Assembly (NCBI GenBank): GCA_947496465.1
Contig: CANMCX010000003.1
Location: forward strand, 248,001-312,000
Direction of reading: 5' to 3'
Source of the DNA: Marinifilum_A sediminis
GTDB taxonomy: Bacteria; Bacteroidota; Bacteroidia; Bacteroidales; Marinifilaceae
Length of the DNA: 64,000 nucleotides
Part shown: positions 8,157 to 15,372 of the stretch, piece by piece
Layout of the letters: each line of letters opens with the position of its first letter
Numbering within the stretch: position 1 is the first letter of the stretch
Notes under the pieces: model-generated
Database searches by the model: none
The model's input: only the letters and a program-made list of their open reading frames with translations
Told to the model about the DNA's origin: nothing
Program-made: the position numbers and the translations under genes

Positions 8157-8552
8157 ATGGCAAAAGTTAAATCCCTTGCAGATCTGAAGAAGATAAAAGA
8201 AGAGCTGCATAAAAAAATGGATCTTAGGGAGAAGAGCAACGATCCAGAGAGCCAGGTGCAAATTAAAGTTGCTATGGCAACTTGCGGAATTGCATCAGGA
8301 GCTAAAGAGGTGATGGAGTTTCTGATTGATGAAACTTCAAAAAGAGGTATTCAAACTATTGTGACTCAGACAGGATGTATGGGGTACTGTTATGCTGAAC
8401 CTACTATTGAAGTTACAATGCCAGGCAAAGAGCCTGTTGTTTTTGGAGATGTTGATCTTAAAAAAGCTGATGAGATTGTTGAAAAATATATCAAGTTAGG
8501 CGAATTGGTAGATGGCATAATTCCTGTTAACTACAAAACTATTGACAACTAA
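8157..8552 (+). CDS. Thioredoxin-like [2Fe-2S] ferredoxin domain protein
   Basis: 131 residues. An N-terminal basic helix (SLADLKKIKEELHKKMDLRE) precedes a thioredoxin-like [2Fe-2S] domain related to the N-terminus of HydB/NuoF. The Cys positions differ from the usual Cx4C...Cx3C set: only three are present, in MATCGIASGAKEV and TGCMGYC, the fourth place being Gly or Ser. The cluster may therefore be incompletely ligated, or may use another residue. It is spaced 20 bases before hydB, in the position where small ferredoxin-like subunits precede NAD-linked hydrogenases. A role as an extra electron-transfer or assembly subunit is inferred. Confidence 0.75.
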   Translation: MAKVKSLADLKKIKEELHKKMDLREKSNDPESQVQIKVAMATCGIASGAKEVMEFLIDETSKRGIQTIVTQTGCMGYCYAEPTIEVTMPGKEPVVFGDVDLKKADEIVEKYIKLGELVDGIIPVNYKTIDN

Positions 8553-8572
8553 ACGTAAAAGAAACTGCAATT

Positions 8573-10366
8573 ATGGAAAAGTATAAAATGCATATTCTTA
8601 TTTGTGGAGGTACAGGATGTCGTGCATCTGCAAGTGAGGCTATTCAAAATAATCTACAGGACGCTCTAAAAGCTAAAGGGCTTGAAGAAGAAGTTCAGGT
8701 GGTAATGACTGGTTGCTTTGGCTTTTGTGAAAAAGGTCCTATCGTTAAGATTCTGCCAGATAACACTTTCTACATTGAAGTGAAGCCTGAAGATGCTGAA
8801 GAAATTATCGAAGAGCACATTATCAAAGGTCGTAAAGTAATGCGTTTACTTTACACAGATCCTGATAAAAAAGAAGTGGTGAGTGATTCAAAACATATGG
8901 GCTTTTATAAAAAGCAAATTCGTATAGCTCTTCGTAACTGTGGTTTTATCAATCCGGAAAATATCGATGAGTTCATCGGAACTGATGGATATGCTGCATT
9001 AGGAAAATGTTTGGCTGAGATGACTCCTCAATCAGTAATTAATGAAATTAAAGAATCTGGTCTACGCGGACGAGGAGGTGGAGGTTTCCCAACAGGATTG
9101 AAGTGGGAATTTGCTGCTAAGAACGATGCTGATCAGAAATATGTGGTTTGTAATGCCGATGAGGGAGACCCGGGAGCATTTATGGATCGTTCTATTTTGG
9201 AAGGTGATCCACACTCCGTGTTAGAGGCTATGGCCATTTGTGGTTACACAATGGGAGCTGACAAAGGCGTGATCTATATCCGTGCTGAGTATCCATTGGC
9301 AATTGATCGTTTAAAGGTTGCTATCGCTCAGGCTAGAGAATATGGTTTGTTAGGAAATGATATCCTTGGTTCTGGTTTCAACTTTGATGTTGAAATGCGT
9401 TATGGTGCTGGAGCATTTGTATGCGGTGAGGAAACTGCATTGATTCATTCAATGGAAGGTCTTCGTGGTGAGCCAACTGTTAAGCCTCCATTCCCAGCTG
9501 AATCGGGTTACAACGGAAAGCCTACTAACGTAAATAACGTTGAAACATTTGCCAACATTCCTGTTATCATTAACAAAGGAGCAAATTGGTTTAATAAAAT
9601 TGGTACTGAAAAATCTAAAGGAACAAAAGTGTTTGCTTTGGCTGGAAAAATCAACAATGTTGGTTTGATCGAGGTACCTATGGGAACTACTCTTCGTGAG
9701 GTAATTTACGAAATTGGTGGTGGAATTAAAGATGGTAAAAAATTCAAAGCTGTTCAAACTGGTGGACCTTCTGGAGGTTGCCTAACTGAAGCGCACTTGG
9801 ATACTCCAATCGATTTTGATAATCTTCTTGCTGTTGGTTCTATGATGGGATCAGGTGGAATGATTGTTATGGATGAGGATGACTGTATGGTTTCTATGGC
9901 TAAATTCTATTTAGATTTTACTGTTGAAGAATCATGTGGTAAATGTACTCCTTGTCGTGTTGGTAACAAGCGTTTGTACGAATTGCTTGATAAAATTACA
10001 GAAGGAAAAGGTACTAAGGAAGATCTTGATTTATTAAGAAACTTGAGTACTGTAATTAAAGATACTTCTCTTTGTGGATTAGGACAGACTTCACCAAACC
10101 CTGTTCTTTCAACAATTGAAAATTTCTATGATGAGTATATGGCTCACGTTGAAGATCACAAATGTCCATCAGGTCAGTGTAAGGCATTAATGCAGTACGT
10201 TATTGATCCTGAACTTTGTGTTGGATGTACGCTTTGTGCTCGTAATTGTCCTGTTGATTGTATTGCAGGAGATCGTAAAGAGGCTCATATTATCGATACT
10301 GCAACATGTATCAAGTGTGGTGCTTGTATGGAGAAATGTAAGTTTAATGCGATAAGCATTCAATAA
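8573..10366 (+). CDS. hydB: NAD(P)H-dependent [FeFe] hydrogenase flavoprotein subunit HydB (NuoF-like)
   Basis: 597 residues, as expected for HydB. Domains in order: thioredoxin-like [2Fe-2S] domain (CGGTGC near residue 11, CFGFC near 48), the NuoF core with NADH/FMN-binding GLRGRGGGGFPTGLKWEF (about 163-180) and NADEGDPGAFMDR, a SLBB region, the N3-type cluster ESCGKCTPCRVG, and two C-terminal [4Fe-4S] motifs (CVGCTLCARNCPVDC, CIKCGACMEKC). It carries FMN and NAD(H) and passes electrons to HydA in the cytoplasm. In trimeric HydABC enzymes this module takes part in electron bifurcation between NADH and ferredoxin; whether that operates here is inferred from subunit composition. Confidence 0.95.
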   Translation: MEKYKMHILICGGTGCRASASEAIQNNLQDALKAKGLEEEVQVVMTGCFGFCEKGPIVKILPDNTFYIEVKPEDAEEIIEEHIIKGRKVMRLLYTDPDKKEVVSDSKHMGFYKKQIRIALRNCGFINPENIDEFIGTDGYAALGKCLAEMTPQSVINEIKESGLRGRGGGGFPTGLKWEFAAKNDADQKYVVCNADEGDPGAFMDRSILEGDPHSVLEAMAICGYTMGADKGVIYIRAEYPLAIDRLKVAIAQAREYGLLGNDILGSGFNFDVEMRYGAGAFVCGEETALIHSMEGLRGEPTVKPPFPAESGYNGKPTNVNNVETFANIPVIINKGANWFNKIGTEKSKGTKVFALAGKINNVGLIEVPMGTTLREVIYEIGGGIKDGKKFKAVQTGGPSGGCLTEAHLDTPIDFDNLLAVGSMMGSGGMIVMDEDDCMVSMAKFYLDFTVEESCGKCTPCRVGNKRLYELLDKITEGKGTKEDLDLLRNLSTVIKDTSLCGLGQTSPNPVLSTIENFYDEYMAHVEDHKCPSGQCKALMQYVIDPELCVGCTLCARNCPVDCIAGDRKEAHIIDTATCIKCGACMEKCKFNAISIQ

Positions 10367-10379
10367 GGAGGATCTTAAA

Positions 10380-12152
10380 ATGGAAAAAATGATCAAATTA
10401 ACCATTGATAATAAACAAATAGAAGTTGCTCAGGGAACTACTATTTTTCAAGCTGCCAAGGAACTAGGAATAGAAATTCCTACGCTTTGTTATATGCACC
10501 TTGGCGATATGGGAATTGAACACAAACCTGGTGGTTGCCGAATTTGTGTCGTAGAGGTTGAAGGGCGTCGTAATTTAGCTCCTTCATGTAACTCTAAATG
10601 TGAGGAAGGAATGGTAATCCATACTCACAACATGAGAGTATTAAATGCTCGTAAAACTGTAATGGAGTTGATGCTTTCTGATCACCCATTTGACTGTTTG
10701 GTTTGTGCAAAATCAGGAAACTGTGATTTACAAACTATGGCGCATCAGTTTGGTGTTCGTGAATTGCACTATAAAGGTGAGCAGTCAACTTACAAAGTAG
10801 ATTACTCTCCATCTATCATTCGTGATATGGATAAGTGTATCATGTGTCGTCGTTGCGAAACGATGTGTAACGATGTACAAACAGTAGGTGCTCTTTCAGC
10901 TGTAAACAGAGGATTCGAGTCGGTTGTTGCTCCAGCTTTCGAAATGGACTTGGAGAAGTCAACTTGTACTTATTGCGGTCAGTGTGTGGCTGTATGTCCT
11001 ACAGGTGCATTAACCGAGAAAGATCATACTAATCAGTTGATTCGTGATCTTGCTGATCCTAAGAAAACAGTGGTTGTTCAAACAGCTCCTGCTGTTCGTG
11101 CTGCTTTAGGTGAAGAATTCGGAATGGAGCCAGGAACTTTGGTAACTGGTAAAATGGTTTCAGCTCTTCGTCAATTAGGTTTCAATAGCGTTTTCGATAC
11201 TGATTTTGCTGCCGACCTTACTATTATGGAGGAAGGTACTGAGTTGTTAGAGCGTTTGCAGAAGCATTTAGATGGAGATAAGGACGTAAAGCTTCCAATC
11301 TTGACTTCTTGTTGTCCTGGTTGGGTGAATTTTTTCGAGCACCACTTCCCAGAAATGAAGGATATTCCTTCAACAGCTCGTTCTCCTCAGCAAATGTTTG
11401 GTCCTATTGCTAAAAACTATTTGGCAAAAGAAATGGGTATCAAGCGTGAGGATATGATCGTTGTTTCTATCATGCCTTGTTTGGCTAAGAAATACGAGTG
11501 TCAACGTGACGAGTTTAAGGTTGATGGTGATCCTGATGTGAACTATTCGATCTCAACAAGAGAGTTGGCTAACTTGATTAAGCAGGCTAACATGGATTTA
11601 AATACTCTTCCAGAAGAAGATTTTGATAATCCTCTTGGAGAGTCTACAGGTGCAGGTGTAATTTTTGGTACAACAGGTGGTGTAATCGAAGCTGCTGCTC
11701 GTACTGCTTACGAAGTGTATACTGGTAAAACTCTTGAGAAAGTTGATTTTGAAGCTCTACGTGGTATGGAAGGTATTCGTAGCGCAACTGTTGATTTTGA
11801 TGGTCTTCCAATAAATATTGGTATTGCACATGGATTGGGTAATGCTCGTAAACTTCTTGAAGATATCCGTGATGGTAAATCAGAATATCATGCAATCGAG
11901 ATCATGGCTTGTCCTGGTGGTTGTATTGGTGGTGGTGGTCAGCCATTGCACCATGGTGATTCTTCAATTTTGAAGAAGCGTGCTGCTGCTCTTTATCGCG
12001 AAGATGAAGGTAAGGCGATCCGTAAATCTCACGAGAATCCATACATTATTAAATTGTATGAAGATTTCTTGGGTAAGCCTTGTAGTGAATTATCTCATAA
12101 ATTATTGCATACTCATTATTTCGATAAGAGTAAGGATATTGAGATTGAATAA
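10380..12152 (+). CDS. hydA: [FeFe] hydrogenase catalytic subunit HydA
   Basis: 590 residues. A strong AGGAGG lies 8 bases before ATG 10380, better than at most genes in the window. Domains: plant-type [2Fe-2S] (Cys 37, 53, 56, 70), a His-Cys3 cluster (HPFDCLVCAKSGNC, 102-115), two [4Fe-4S] motifs (CIMCRRCETMC; CTYCGQCVAVC), then the H-cluster domain with canonical L1 TSCCPGW (Cys 311, 312), L2 MPCLAKKYEC (Cys 367) and L3 EIMACPGGCIGGGG (Cys 511, 515). All proton-pathway and H-cluster ligands that I can check are intact, so this is the catalytic hydrogenase, in contrast to the sensory homologue at 5130. It works with HydB and HydC in H2 production from NADH plus reduced ferredoxin, or the reverse. 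Confidence 0.97.
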   Translation: MEKMIKLTIDNKQIEVAQGTTIFQAAKELGIEIPTLCYMHLGDMGIEHKPGGCRICVVEVEGRRNLAPSCNSKCEEGMVIHTHNMRVLNARKTVMELMLSDHPFDCLVCAKSGNCDLQTMAHQFGVRELHYKGEQSTYKVDYSPSIIRDMDKCIMCRRCETMCNDVQTVGALSAVNRGFESVVAPAFEMDLEKSTCTYCGQCVAVCPTGALTEKDHTNQLIRDLADPKKTVVVQTAPAVRAALGEEFGMEPGTLVTGKMVSALRQLGFNSVFDTDFAADLTIMEEGTELLERLQKHLDGDKDVKLPILTSCCPGWVNFFEHHFPEMKDIPSTARSPQQMFGPIAKNYLAKEMGIKREDMIVVSIMPCLAKKYECQRDEFKVDGDPDVNYSISTRELANLIKQANMDLNTLPEEDFDNPLGESTGAGVIFGTTGGVIEAAARTAYEVYTGKTLEKVDFEALRGMEGIRSATVDFDGLPINIGIAHGLGNARKLLEDIRDGKSEYHAIEIMACPGGCIGGGGQPLHHGDSSILKKRAAALYREDEGKAIRKSHENPYIIKLYEDFLGKPCSELSHKLLHTHYFDKSKDIEIE

Positions 12153-12207
12153 ATTATTTTGAACCATTAGGATTAACAAAATCCAATTAATATAAGGAGT
12201 TTATATT

Positions 12208-12687
12208 ATGGCAAAAATTAAATTAGCAAAATCTAAGGTGGATACGCTTGTGGAGATTTGCAAATCATTTAATAATGAAGGAAGCGAATTGATTAATGTG
12301 CTTCACAAGGCTCAGGAAACTTTTGGTTACCTGCCTGCAGAAGTTCAGGAGATCATTGCTAGAGAATTGAATGTTTCGGTTGCTCACGTTTATGGTGTAG
12401 TAACATTCTACTCATTCTTCTCAATGGTACCTAAAGGAGAATTCCCAATCTCAATTTGTATGGGAACTGCTTGTTACGTTAGAGGTGCAGAGAAAGTGTT
12501 AGAAGAGTTCAAACGTCAATTAGATGTTCCTGTTGGCGAAACTACTGAGGATGGAAAATTCTCAATTAGCTGTCTGCGTTGTGTAGGAGCTTGTGGTTTG
12601 GCGCCAGTAGTAACTATCGGTGAGCGTGTTTTCGGACGTGTTGCAGCCGGTGATGTTGCTGACATCATTAAAGAATATCAAGCTTAA
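12208..12687 (+). CDS. hydC: [FeFe] hydrogenase subunit HydC (NuoE-like)
   Basis: 159 residues, the usual NuoE/HydC size. An N-terminal helical bundle (HKAQETFGYLPAEVQEIIARELNVSVAHVYGVVTFYSFF) is followed by a thioredoxin-like [2Fe-2S] domain with all four Cys: CMGTACYVRG and CLRCVGACGLAPVV. A Shine-Dalgarno AAGGAG precedes the ATG by about 8 bases. It is the last gene of the hydrogenase operon, in the order hydB-hydA-hydC, and a strong terminator follows. It transfers electrons within the NAD(H)-oxidising module of the hydrogenase. Confidence 0.95.
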   Translation: MAKIKLAKSKVDTLVEICKSFNNEGSELINVLHKAQETFGYLPAEVQEIIARELNVSVAHVYGVVTFYSFFSMVPKGEFPISICMGTACYVRGAEKVLEEFKRQLDVPVGETTEDGKFSISCLRCVGACGLAPVVTIGERVFGRVAAGDVADIIKEYQA

Positions 12688-12705
12688 TAATTTGATATAG
12701 ATTTT

Positions 12706-12738
12706 AAAACCTCCGGCAGTTTGTCGGAGGTTTTTTAT
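12706..12738. terminator. Terminator of the hydrogenase operon
   Basis: Ten-bp stem AAAACCTCCG (12706-12715) with CGGAGGTTTT (12725-12734), 9-nt loop, followed by T-rich sequence. It lies between the convergent hydC and LytTR genes and is likely bidirectional. Confidence 0.9.
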
Positions 12739-12739
12739 T

Positions 12740-13459
12740 TTAATCCCAAATTAACTCCAATTCTTTTAATGCAGAGAAAAAAGGTTGGCGATACGTTTCT
12801 CCTATTGGAATTCTTTCCTTACCAATTACGATGCGGTTTCGATCTATGCAGTCGATATGATTTAAGGAAACAATGAATGATCGATGAATTCGGATGAATC
12901 TATCCGAAGGTAAATTTTCACATAAATTTTTCATTGTTTGAAGCGTAATAATACGTTTGTTCACTGTTTGTATCCAAATGTAATCTTTCATTCCTTTAAA
13001 GAACAAAACATCGTTATATCGCACTTTTTCAATAACTGAATTGTTCTTTATGAAGAAGAAGTCGTTATTGAAACTTGGTTTCGACTTATTATTGGTTGTA
13101 GGTAATTTTTGAGTGTAAATTCTATTAAGAGGTTTGATGAATTTTTCAAAAGGTACAGGCTTCATTAAGTAATCGAATGCGCCCATGCAGTGGTTTTTAA
13201 ACTCAAAAGATGGGGTGTTTAAACTAAGAATAATTTCTGTATCGATCGAGTTTAAATTCAGCTTTTCTATAGAGTTATTTTGAATGAACTCCAGACCTGT
13301 GAAGATAATATCTACTTTCTTATTTTTTAGATAATGCTTTGCGTTATCAATATTAGTAAAGCAGGCATCTATTTTAAGGTAGGGAAGAAAATCTTCATAT
13401 TTTTTGAGATTTTCAATGTGAGTAAGGTCGCGATCGAGGATAATGCTTTCAAGAATCAT
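12740..13459 (-). CDS. LytTR-family DNA-binding regulator with degenerate receiver domain
   Basis: 239 residues: an N-terminal CheY-like receiver (1-120) and a C-terminal LytTR domain (about 140-239; DVLFFKGMKDYIWIQTVNKRIITLQTMKNLCENLP, FIRIHRSFIVSLNHID). LytTR domains bind direct-repeat DNA. The conserved Lys of the receiver is kept (YLMKPVPFEKF), but the phosphoacceptor position is lost: where relatives have FLDIxMP this protein has FTGLEF, with Gly55 in place of Asp. It is therefore probably not controlled by phosphorylation in the classical way. No histidine kinase is adjacent. Upstream are two palindromes (13462-13476 and 13501-13534) that may control the gene. Confidence 0.85.
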   Translation of the reverse strand: MILESIILDRDLTHIENLKKYEDFLPYLKIDACFTNIDNAKHYLKNKKVDIIFTGLEFIQNNSIEKLNLNSIDTEIILSLNTPSFEFKNHCMGAFDYLMKPVPFEKFIKPLNRIYTQKLPTTNNKSKPSFNNDFFFIKNNSVIEKVRYNDVLFFKGMKDYIWIQTVNKRIITLQTMKNLCENLPSDRFIRIHRSFIVSLNHIDCIDRNRIVIGKERIPIGETYRQPFFSALKELELIWD

Positions 13460-13461
13460 AA

Positions 13462-13476
13462 CTACTAATATAGTAG
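13462..13476. promoter_or_regulatory. Palindrome immediately upstream of the LytTR gene
   Basis: CTACTA-ATA-TAGTAG, a perfect 6-bp inverted repeat two bases before the start codon of the LytTR gene (minus strand). In RNA it would form a small hairpin over the ribosome-binding region; as DNA it could be an operator. Confidence 0.35.
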
Positions 13477-13500
13477 CTTTTCTTGTTTATTAATGAGGTT

Positions 13501-13534
13501 TAACACTCTTTAACGAGGAGGTTAAAGAGTGTTA
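13501..13534. promoter_or_regulatory. Perfect 14-bp inverted repeat between DUF4907 and LytTR genes
   Basis: TAACACTCTTTAAC (13501-13514) is exactly complementary to GTTAAAGAGTGTTA (13521-13534), with a 6-nt loop. A T-run follows only on the plus strand, whereas both flanking genes are on the minus strand. It is therefore not a clear terminator for either. An operator or leader hairpin 41 bases upstream of the LytTR start is an equally good reading. Confidence 0.5.
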
Positions 13535-13541
13535 AAGTATT

Positions 13542-13913
13542 TTATTTTTTTTGTAAAATGGGCTGAAGTAATGAATCAACTATTCCCATTTCGATTAATT
13601 CTGATTTTGAGATGGAAGGCATTTTACCATTCTTAATTTTTTCTAGCATTTTTTCACCAACCATTTTGGCTGTTCTTTCTGATTCAAAAGGAGTATTTAC
13701 CGGTATTGCTGGTATTCTTTCTTGAAAAATGGTTTTAGTGCCATTCTGATAAATAGTATACGCCCAACCATTATCAATCTGTTTCGTTTCAAGTGTCCAG
13801 TTTATTGGATCTCTTTTTGTTGTTTCCGGTTCTATTTTTTCATTTTTTAAAAAGTATAGAACCGCTATAATTGCAATTGCTACAATTGAAATTATAATTA
13901 CTGATTTTTTCAT
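13542..13913 (-). CDS. DUF4907-like small membrane-anchored protein
   Basis: 123 residues. An N-terminal hydrophobic segment (SVIIISIVAIAIIAVLYFL) acts as an anchor or uncleaved signal. The rest, with GWAYTIYQNGTKTIFQERIPAIP and a helix TAKMVGEKMLEKIKNGKMPSI, fits the DUF4907 pattern as I remember it: a short beta domain ending in a helix and found in Bacteroidota beside Kelch lipoproteins. It lies downstream of exactly such a gene here, although a terminator separates them. Function unknown. Confidence 0.6.
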   Translation of the reverse strand: MKKSVIIISIVAIAIIAVLYFLKNEKIEPETTKRDPINWTLETKQIDNGWAYTIYQNGTKTIFQERIPAIPVNTPFESERTAKMVGEKMLEKIKNGKMPSISKSELIEMGIVDSLLQPILQKK

Positions 13914-13933
13914 TTTTACTATAGAGCAAAAAA

Positions 13934-13965
13934 AAGGGTTGTAAAAAATACAACCCTTGATTTAT
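13934..13965 (-). terminator. Terminator after the Kelch lipoprotein gene
   Basis: Ten-bp stem AAGGGTTGTA (13934-13943) with TACAACCCTT (13949-13958), 5-nt loop. Read on the minus strand it is followed by a T-run (the plus-strand A-run at 13928-13935), so it ends transcription of the gene at 13972-15027. Confidence 0.85.
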
Positions 13966-13971
13966 TATCGA

Positions 13972-15027
13972 TTAGTTATCTTCATCGTCTTCTTCCATGT
14001 TAGGATCAAATTCCCAAACATCGTCAAGTCTAACTCCAGATGCACTACCTGTAGCCATATATCCTCTGTTGTTTACAGTAAAACCAACAGCATATTCTCT
14101 ACTAGCAACTTCATCTTCTAACTCAGTTTTCTCATCCCAGTCTCCCTGACCATTTCTTTTTGTAGGATCAAATTCCCAAACATCTCTTTTAAGGAAACCA
14201 TTGCTACCACCAGCAACATAACCTTTTCCATCCATTACAAATGTAACAGCATTGTAACGTAAGATATCACCATCTTTATTGATGTCATCATCATCAAGAT
14301 CAGTTAATCTTGTCCACTTGCTATCACCTTCCAAAGTCGGATCAAAAGAATATAGGTCGTTTACAGCAACACCATTACTTCTTCCTAAACAAACATAAGC
14401 TTTGTTGTCAATAACAAAAGCAGATCCGCCTCTTAGCTTTTCACCACTAAATCCTAGGTTAGTCCACTCTCCAGTAGTTGTATTTAACTGCCAAAAATCT
14501 TTCAATTCATTTTTGTCATCTCCGTCAAGGAATCCGTAACCTGTTCCAACATATCCCATATCTCCAATACCAAAACCAATAGCTTCTTGTCTTGCACCAC
14601 CTGGAAGGTCTGCAATTTGAGTCCATGTTTTAGTTGCAGGATTGTATTCCCAAAAATCAGCAAATCTGGTAACGTCACCGTCAAATCCAGTTCCTACATA
14701 ACCTTTTCCACCTGCAGCGAATCCAACAGCAGATTGTCTTGCTTCACCTGGGAAAGAAGGTACAGCATCACTATCACCAGTTGAAGGTGATGCAGACCAG
14801 CTATCAAGTTCTCCATTGTATTTTCTAAAGTCAATCAATCGGTCATCACCGTCGTAACCAGTCCCAACGTATGCTTCGTTGTCAATAACAAAACAAACAG
14901 CATTGCTACGAACACGACCGTCGTAACTTGAGCGCTTGATCCAGTTACCGTCAAGATCGTCACCGCTGCTACAGCTGGTGAAAATTGTTAGGGTTGCAAT
15001 AATACCTAGTAATAATCTTTGTCTCAT
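13972..15027 (-). CDS. Kelch-repeat lipoprotein
   Basis: 351 residues. It begins with a lipoprotein signal (LLLGIIATLTIFTSCSSGDD; lipobox Cys about residue 19). The remainder is about six Kelch-type repeats of ~50 residues, each with a G-[TY]-G or equivalent glycine pair followed by a W in the Fxxxxxx-W pattern (for example YVGTGYDGDDRLIDFRKYN...SW, VGTGFDGDVTRFADFWEYN...TW). Such propellers mediate binding. The acidic C-terminus ends EEDDEDN. The gene is divergent from the DUF4270 gene, a pairing common in Bacteroidota, which suggests a shared, uncharacterised cell-envelope function. Confidence 0.88.
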   Translation of the reverse strand: MRQRLLLGIIATLTIFTSCSSGDDLDGNWIKRSSYDGRVRSNAVCFVIDNEAYVGTGYDGDDRLIDFRKYNGELDSWSASPSTGDSDAVPSFPGEARQSAVGFAAGGKGYVGTGFDGDVTRFADFWEYNPATKTWTQIADLPGGARQEAIGFGIGDMGYVGTGYGFLDGDDKNELKDFWQLNTTTGEWTNLGFSGEKLRGGSAFVIDNKAYVCLGRSNGVAVNDLYSFDPTLEGDSKWTRLTDLDDDDINKDGDILRYNAVTFVMDGKGYVAGGSNGFLKRDVWEFDPTKRNGQGDWDEKTELEDEVASREYAVGFTVNNRGYMATGSASGVRLDDVWEFDPNMEEDDEDN

Positions 15028-15162
15028 TTGTTATGATTTTTCAAAGTTAAATTTGTTTCCGGGTCGATTACCGTTATGTTGTTTATAATTAATCCGTAAT
15101 TGTTAGGTATAAAACAGGAATTCTATACTCTTGCAAAATACCCGGTGATTTTATCTGATCGA

Positions 15163-15170
15163 CAAATATA
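15163..15170 (-). promoter_or_regulatory. Candidate -7 element for the Kelch gene
   Basis: On the minus strand this reads TATATTTG, an exact match to the Bacteroidota -7 consensus TANNTTTG, about 135 bases upstream of the Kelch start. No good -33 TTTG is seen at the standard spacing. A second exact -7 match, TAACTTTG on the minus strand at 15042-15049, lies closer to the gene. Confidence 0.35.
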
Positions 15171-15250
15171 AATAAAAAACTAAACTATAGGTTTTCTAAA
15201 CTTAAAAAACCTAAAATTAATTTAGAAAATTTAACAAATCGAATTCCCTC

Positions 15251-15281
15251 TTCGGGTTTGTCGATATTTTAACTACATTTG
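15251..15281 (+). promoter_or_regulatory. Candidate promoter for the DUF4270 operon
   Basis: TACATTTG at 15274-15281 matches the -7 consensus TANNTTTG, and TTCG at 15251-15254 lies exactly 19 bases upstream (consensus TTTG). The gene starts at 15373. The 345-base divergent region 15028-15372 otherwise holds only A+T-rich sequence. Confidence 0.5.
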
Positions 15282-15372
15282 TCCGATAATTTTTAATAAT
15301 TTATCTATAAAAGTTCATTCCTGCCTTGAATTTGATTTCATTTGTTGAACTTTATTTTAGAATATAGAAAAT

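Noticed and set aside
11644..11895. Antisense frame of 83 codons within hydA
   Set aside because: Low-complexity His/Leu/Tyr/Gln product caused by codon bias of the opposite strand; a shadow of hydA.
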